From Colius striatus (lineage: Eukaryota > Chordata > Aves > Coliiformes > Coliidae), in the NCBI RefSeq assembly GCF_028858725.1, contig NC_084771.1, positions 7,840,915 through 7,904,914 on the forward strand: DNA of 64,000 nt, given 5' to 3'. Below, one piece after another: positions 59,785 to 64,000 of the stretch (its first letter is position 1; every line of letters starts with the position of its first letter). The position numbers and the translations under genes are program-made. Below the pieces are notes generated by a model, which had not been told where the DNA came from, searched no databases, and was given only the letters and a program-made list of their open reading frames with translations.

Positions 59785-60873
59785 TCAGCTGTCACTGGCA
59801 CTGTGGCTGCCACTCGTGAGGTTGTCCATGGAGGGAGACACCAGGGCCAGCTCGCACGTGGGCACGGGCCGCAGGCGCTGGCCGGGTCCCCGGCGCAGCC
59901 GCCCCCGGTACTTGTCCCCAGCCATGAAGTACAAGATGGGGTCGAGGCAGCTGTTGATGCTGGCCAGGGGCCGAGTGATCTTGTAGGTGAAGTTGACGAT
60001 GTTGAGGGTGTGGCAGGTGGCCTGGAAGTAGCGGGAGGTGTAGTAGAGGGTGCGGGTGACGTGGAAGGGCACGAAGCAGATGGCGAAGACGGTGAGCACG
60101 ATGATGATCATCTTGATGGAGCGCTTCTTGTAGGAGGGCGTGCGGGTGCTGGGGCTCGGGAAGCTGGGCTTGCAGAGTCTCTTGGCCATCAGGCAGTAGC
60201 ACAGCACTATCACCAGGAAGGGCACCCCGAAGAGGAGGGCCATGACGGAGGAGCTGTAGTGCACGTAGTGGTCGAACTCCTCGGGCTTGGTGGTGTCGTG
60301 GCACAGGGTGGTGTTGTCCTTGATGCTGGTGGTGACAAAGACGAGGTTGGGGATGAGGCAGACGGTGACGATGAGCCAGGCCCCCACGCAGATGAAGCGG
60401 GCGTGCTTGGTCTTCGCCCACTTGAGGGAGCGGATGGGGTGGCAGATGCCCATGTAGCGGTGGACGCTGATGCAGGTCAGGAGCAGGATGCTGCTGTAGA
60501 GGTTGGCGTAGAAGAGGAAGCGCACAATCTTGCAGAGCCCCTCCCCGAAGGGCCAGTTGTTGCGGTCGGCGTAATAGTAGACCAGGGTGGGGAGGGAGAG
60601 GACGTAGAGTGTGTCGGAGACGGCCAGGTTGAACATGTAGGTGGTGGTGGCGTTCCAGGGCCTCATCCTGGAGACGAATATCCACAGGGCCCAGGAGTTG
60701 AGGGGCAGCCCCACCACGAACACGAAGCCGTAGGAGATGGGCAGCAGGATGAACTTGAACTCCTCGTCGAAGACGCACTTCTCCTCTTCCACAGCTGTGG
60801 TGTTTCCTCCCGGCCAGGGAGTCGGAGTCGATGTCCACAGGGCAACTGGGAACGTCCTCCCTGAAGTGGCCAT
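59785..60873 (-). CDS. P2RY4: P2Y purinoceptor 4, UTP/ATP-type GPCR
   Basis: Single-exon frame of 362 residues, seven membrane segments. Gq-coupled receptor for extracellular uridine/adenine nucleotides at the plasma membrane. N-glycosylation site NTT at 24-26; TM1 ILLPISYGFVFVVGLPLNS; TM2 MFNLAVSDTLYVLSLPTLVY; P2Y-type HRY at 138-140; second-loop Cys in TLCHDTT pairing with Cys114; TM6 FVPFHVTRTLYY with the His-x-x-Arg nucleotide signature; TM7 KITRPLASINSCLDPILYF. The C-terminus is Ser-rich. Resembles human P2RY4 and P2RY2 about equally in the membrane core; the position beyond the DGAT2-like gene supports P2RY4. Transcribed toward the acyltransferase gene. ATG is preceded closely by a good splice acceptor (ctcccctag at 60891-60899 complement), so a non-coding 5' exon is likely. 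Confidence 0.93.
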   Translation of the reverse strand: MATSGRTFPVALWTSTPTPWPGGNTTAVEEEKCVFDEEFKFILLPISYGFVFVVGLPLNSWALWIFVSRMRPWNATTTYMFNLAVSDTLYVLSLPTLVYYYADRNNWPFGEGLCKIVRFLFYANLYSSILLLTCISVHRYMGICHPIRSLKWAKTKHARFICVGAWLIVTVCLIPNLVFVTTSIKDNTTLCHDTTKPEEFDHYVHYSSSVMALLFGVPFLVIVLCYCLMAKRLCKPSFPSPSTRTPSYKKRSIKMIIIVLTVFAICFVPFHVTRTLYYTSRYFQATCHTLNIVNFTYKITRPLASINSCLDPILYFMAGDKYRGRLRRGPGQRLRPVPTCELALVSPSMDNLTSGSHSASDS

Positions 60874-62604
60874 GTTGTCCGAGCCAGATCTAGGGGAGCA
60901 GTTAATGACAGCACGTTAGTCGCTGCTCCCGGCCATTGTCAGGCACAGAGCGTGGAAGGGAGCCAAAGATGCCAGATTCAGCCCCCCCAGGAGCTCGGGC
61001 CGCTTTGATGGCTCTCTGCTTTTTCTCAGCTTGGCGCTGGGGCCTGGCAGGGAGCCGAGGGAGGCTTTGACAAACCTCCCCCCTGCCTCTCCCCGCAGCC
61101 CCCGCGCTGACACCGCGCCTGAGCCCAGCCAGACGCGCGCGGGGCCGGGGAGCGTGCCTGGGACACAGGGCTGTACCGGCCCCACGGCGCCGCGAACAAT
61201 GAGGCCTCTGTGAGCCACAGCAGCCCCCGGCCGCTGCCACAGCAGCCTCTTGGAAGCCAGCTCAGCCTAATTGGCACCGTCCTGACAATGCTGCTCCGTC
61301 CCACGGGGCTCCTTGACAGAAGAAAGGCGGGAGGAGAAGAAAGGCTTGTCTGCGGGGACAGTGTGGCCTGGAGAAATCCTCAGGGGGCTGTTAAAGGAGC
61401 CTTGGGGAGAGAGCATCCCTGGGCAGCCAGGGGCCCCCAGCTGCTGGGTATTCTCCACAGGAGAGGGATGATCTAAGCTCTGCGGAGAGGGGCTGCAGTG
61501 GAGCCAAGTCCCAGTTCGAGGCAGTGTAAGCTCACAACGCAGGCAGAACTTCTCCCTTCTCGCAGTGTTAGGATCAAAGCCTGGGATCTGCATCCTCCTG
61601 GCAAACTGGGCTCCTGGGTGAGCTGTCAGGGGGTCATTTTAGCCTCTCGGGGTTCAGAGCTCACTCCTCCAGAGGGAAGAAGGAGCTTTTGGCACCGTTG
61701 TGGTGTCCAGCACAAGACTGGCAAAAGCTACCTGTGCCTTGGCCCCTCCAAGCCTGTTGCTGTCCCCGGTAAAGTGATTTCAGAGAGGCCACTTTTGCCA
61801 GTTGAGGATGAGTGATCAGGTATGTGACCTGGGAGCAGGAGCATCTGCCCTGCTGCTGGCAGAAACAGGGGTGCAGCCAAAACCGTGTCTGACGGGAGTG
61901 CTGGAGTTCACCCAGGAGGGACTGGGCCCCAGGCTGGAGGAGGATTTGGGGCTCAGGGGGAATGGTGATGCACATTAGCAGGATGCTGGTCTTGGTGGTA
62001 CGAGGTGGAAGGCTGCATCCTCTCAGGCTCCTTCATCCCTTGGCTCCCTCATACCCCTCCTGTTTGCCCCTTGCCCTCCCCACGCAGATGTGCCTCTCGT
62101 GGCAAGAGCTGTCAGCAGGAACATCCTGTGGGGTGGATCCGTGGGCTCAGCTCAGCTGTGCTCCATCCTCCTGCAGAGCCTCGCCGGGAGAGACACCTCA
62201 GTGTTTGCAGAGATGATCATAAATGAATCAGCAGGCAGATGGGCAGGCAGGTGCCCATGGGACGGCCCCCCCAGCCCACACACACCTCCATGCTCTCTGT
62301 TTGAGTTGTGGGCTGAGCCACAGCTTGAGAGTCACCTCAGACACCCTACAGTGCAGGCACCTGTGTGGCTTTATTACAGGAATGAGTTCAGAGAGCAACA
62401 GGCAGATCTTGATCAAACATTAACCGTGGGAAGAATTTGCTCTCATTTTTTTCCAGACCCAGGAGGGAAAATGTGAGCCTCCAAGTGCTGGTACCAGCAG
62501 GTCCCATACTGGTCATACTGCTCCCAGTCCAGCAACTGCATCTGCCAGAGCCACGGTGCTGCTGAGGACAGGAGGCACCAGGAGATGCGTTTCCTACTTG
62601 TAAT
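60874..62604. other. Upstream of P2RY4, no further gene recognised
   Basis: A moderately CpG-rich patch at about 61030-61210 may be the P2RY4 promoter or its non-coding first exon, judging by position and composition only. The remainder (61210-62604) shows no exon, repeat family or RNA gene I can name. Confidence 0.5.
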
Positions 62605-63003
62605 TCTATGGAATGATAGTGGTTGGAAGGGCCCTGCAGAGCTGCTCCAGCGCAACCCCCTGCTCAAGCAGGTTCCCCTCGCTCAGGGGACACAGGAACG
62701 TGTCCAGGTGGGGTTGGAAACCTCCTGAGAAGGAGCCTCCACACCCTCCCTGGGCAGCCTGGGCCAGGGCTCCCTCACCTCAACACCAAAGGACTTTCTC
62801 CTCCTGTGCCAGTGGAACGTTTTGTGTTCCAGCTGATGTCCATCAGCCCGTGTCCTGTCACTGGGCACTACAGATAAAAGGGTGCCCCTATCCTCCTGAC
62901 ATCCACCTTTTAGGGACTGATCAGCATTGATGAGCTTCCCCCCTCAGGCTTCCCTTCTCCAGGCTGAACAGCCCCAGGTCCTGCAGCCTTTCCTCCTCAC
63001 ACA
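62605..63003 (-). repeat. CR1 LINE 3' end (~400 bp)
   Basis: Reversed CR1: tctatggaatgatagtggtt, cctgctcaagcaggttcccc, cctccacaccctccctgggc, tgtgttccagctgatgtcca, ggctgaacagccccaggtcc. Confidence 0.9.
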
Positions 63004-64000
63004 CGTTGTCAACCTCTGAGTGCAAGTGAGCATGAAGCCTTGAACCCAACCGGACTGGAGGCACTGCGTGGTTCAGTGACCAAAGCCTATGCCATAGGTC
63101 AACAAACAACTAAGATACAAATAAGCCAATAAATAAAACCCAGAAGAGTCCTGTGTGAGAAAGGCCCGAGGACAGAGCCAGAGCAGCTGCGTGTGCCGGG
63201 CTGCTCGGAGGACAGTGCAGGTACCAGCTCAGCAGCCGGACTGAAGCACTGCCAAGGGAGCTTCCCTGGGGGATAACCATGGGAAAATCAAAATGCAAGG
63301 ATGATGACATGAGCCAAGCTTTATCTCAACAGCCTTCCTGCTTCCTCATCTTAGTCAACGATCAAAATCAGTGGTTTAAATTACTGATTTACACCGTCCC
63401 ACCCTGAGGAACGTGTCACTGCCAGGCCCATGCCTGCTCCTCGCTGACAGCTCTGTCTTCCTGGCCACAGCCTCTCCAGCGTGGGCTTTGCAAGGAGGGA
63501 CCATAGAATGAGCAGGGATTGGAAGGGACCTCTAGAGATCATCCAATCTCTGGATTGACTGCAGCTGCGGTGAGATCAGAGCCAAGCGTTAGGGATCGCT
63601 GCTGGAGCAGGAGGCACCGCAGGGGATGGACATGGAGCTCGGGAGGGCTGCACAAGGGGTGTCCTGCTGGGCTATGGGATCCCCCTGAGGGGGTACCTGC
63701 GGGGTGGTCCCCAGGAAGCAGTGAGGGTTGCTGCAAAACACCCCTCTGGCAGCAGAGATGGGCCAGGGCTATGTGTTGAAGAGCCACGTGCTGCAGGAGC
63801 TGGAGCTCAGCCCCGGCTCCAGGCCCCACACCCATCCTTTGGCCCCGGTGGGAGCCTGGGAGCCGGTGCGTGCCCCCAGCCCAGAGCATCCCAGCAGCTT
63901 CCCTGGGGCTGTTGGAAAGGCACCAATGAAATGAATGAGGCAGAGCGGAAGGCAGACTCTGCCCCAGGGCCAAAGTCCTGCTGGCGGGCAGCACGGCCTG
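63004..64000. other. Window end, no gene recognised
   Basis: One kilobase containing only a short CR1 tail remnant at about 63502. In mammals ARR3 follows P2RY4, but I see no arrestin exon before the window ends. Confidence 0.55.
63502..63548 (-). repeat. CR1 LINE tail remnant
   Basis: About 45 bp of reversed CR1 tail: catagaatgagcagggattg then gaagggacctctagagatca. Confidence 0.7.

Noticed and set aside
59389-60864. 491-codon + strand frame antisense to P2RY4
   Set aside because: Glycine/valine/aspartate-rich shadow of a GC-rich GPCR coding frame; no domain.

Overview
The window is vertebrate nuclear DNA and almost certainly avian. It has about fifteen 3'-end fragments of CR1 LINEs (the dominant bird retroposon), short introns, GC-rich exons and promoters, and the bird arrangement of a block that lies at Xq13.1 in humans. 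In chicken this block is on chromosome 4, and in songbirds on 4A. The chromosome is my inference from gene order.

Layout: positions 1-21540 hold the 3' part of EDA (ectodysplasin A, + strand): exons 3-8 by human numbering, with the collagen-like domain, the TNF domain and a long 3' UTR. Exons 1-2 lie upstream of the window. A CpG-rich stretch (about 22380-23240) leads to a two-exon LRRC32/GARP-like gene (23469-26487, +). About 10.7 kb without a recognised gene follows, holding CR1 fragments and ending in a large 38-bp minisatellite (about 35779-37232). This abuts the TATA-type promoter of WNT11B (37465-40576, +, five exons). After another 6.5 kb without a gene come IGBP1 (47283-51844, +, six exons), a DGAT2-family acyltransferase with all eight DGAT2-type exons (54091-57844, +), and single-exon P2RY4 (60873-59785, -), which converges on it. 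The last 3 kb hold CR1 debris only.

The genes are not an operon, but the block is informative. LRRC32-like, WNT11B, the DGAT2-like gene and P2RY4 each have a paralogue in the human 11q13.4-q13.5 cluster (LRRC32, WNT11, DGAT2/MOGAT2, P2RY2/P2RY6), so the window looks like the second copy of one ancestral cluster from the early vertebrate genome duplications. Mammals keep EDA, IGBP1, DGAT2-like genes and P2RY4 here, but lack WNT11B and, as far as I know, the GARP-like gene.

Most notable: (1) the GARP-like protein keeps both cysteines matching those GARP uses to bind latent TGF-beta covalently; (2) 38 tandem units just upstream of WNT11B, 35 of them carrying the T-box core GGTGTGA, beside a gene whose frog orthologue is a known Brachyury target; (3) both EDA-A1 and EDA-A2 splice donors are visible 6 bp apart; (4) an array of YY1-type motifs in a 42-bp repeat at the IGBP1 promoter. 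All exon boundaries were placed by reading GT/AG sites and reading phase by eye; every spliced model closes in frame.
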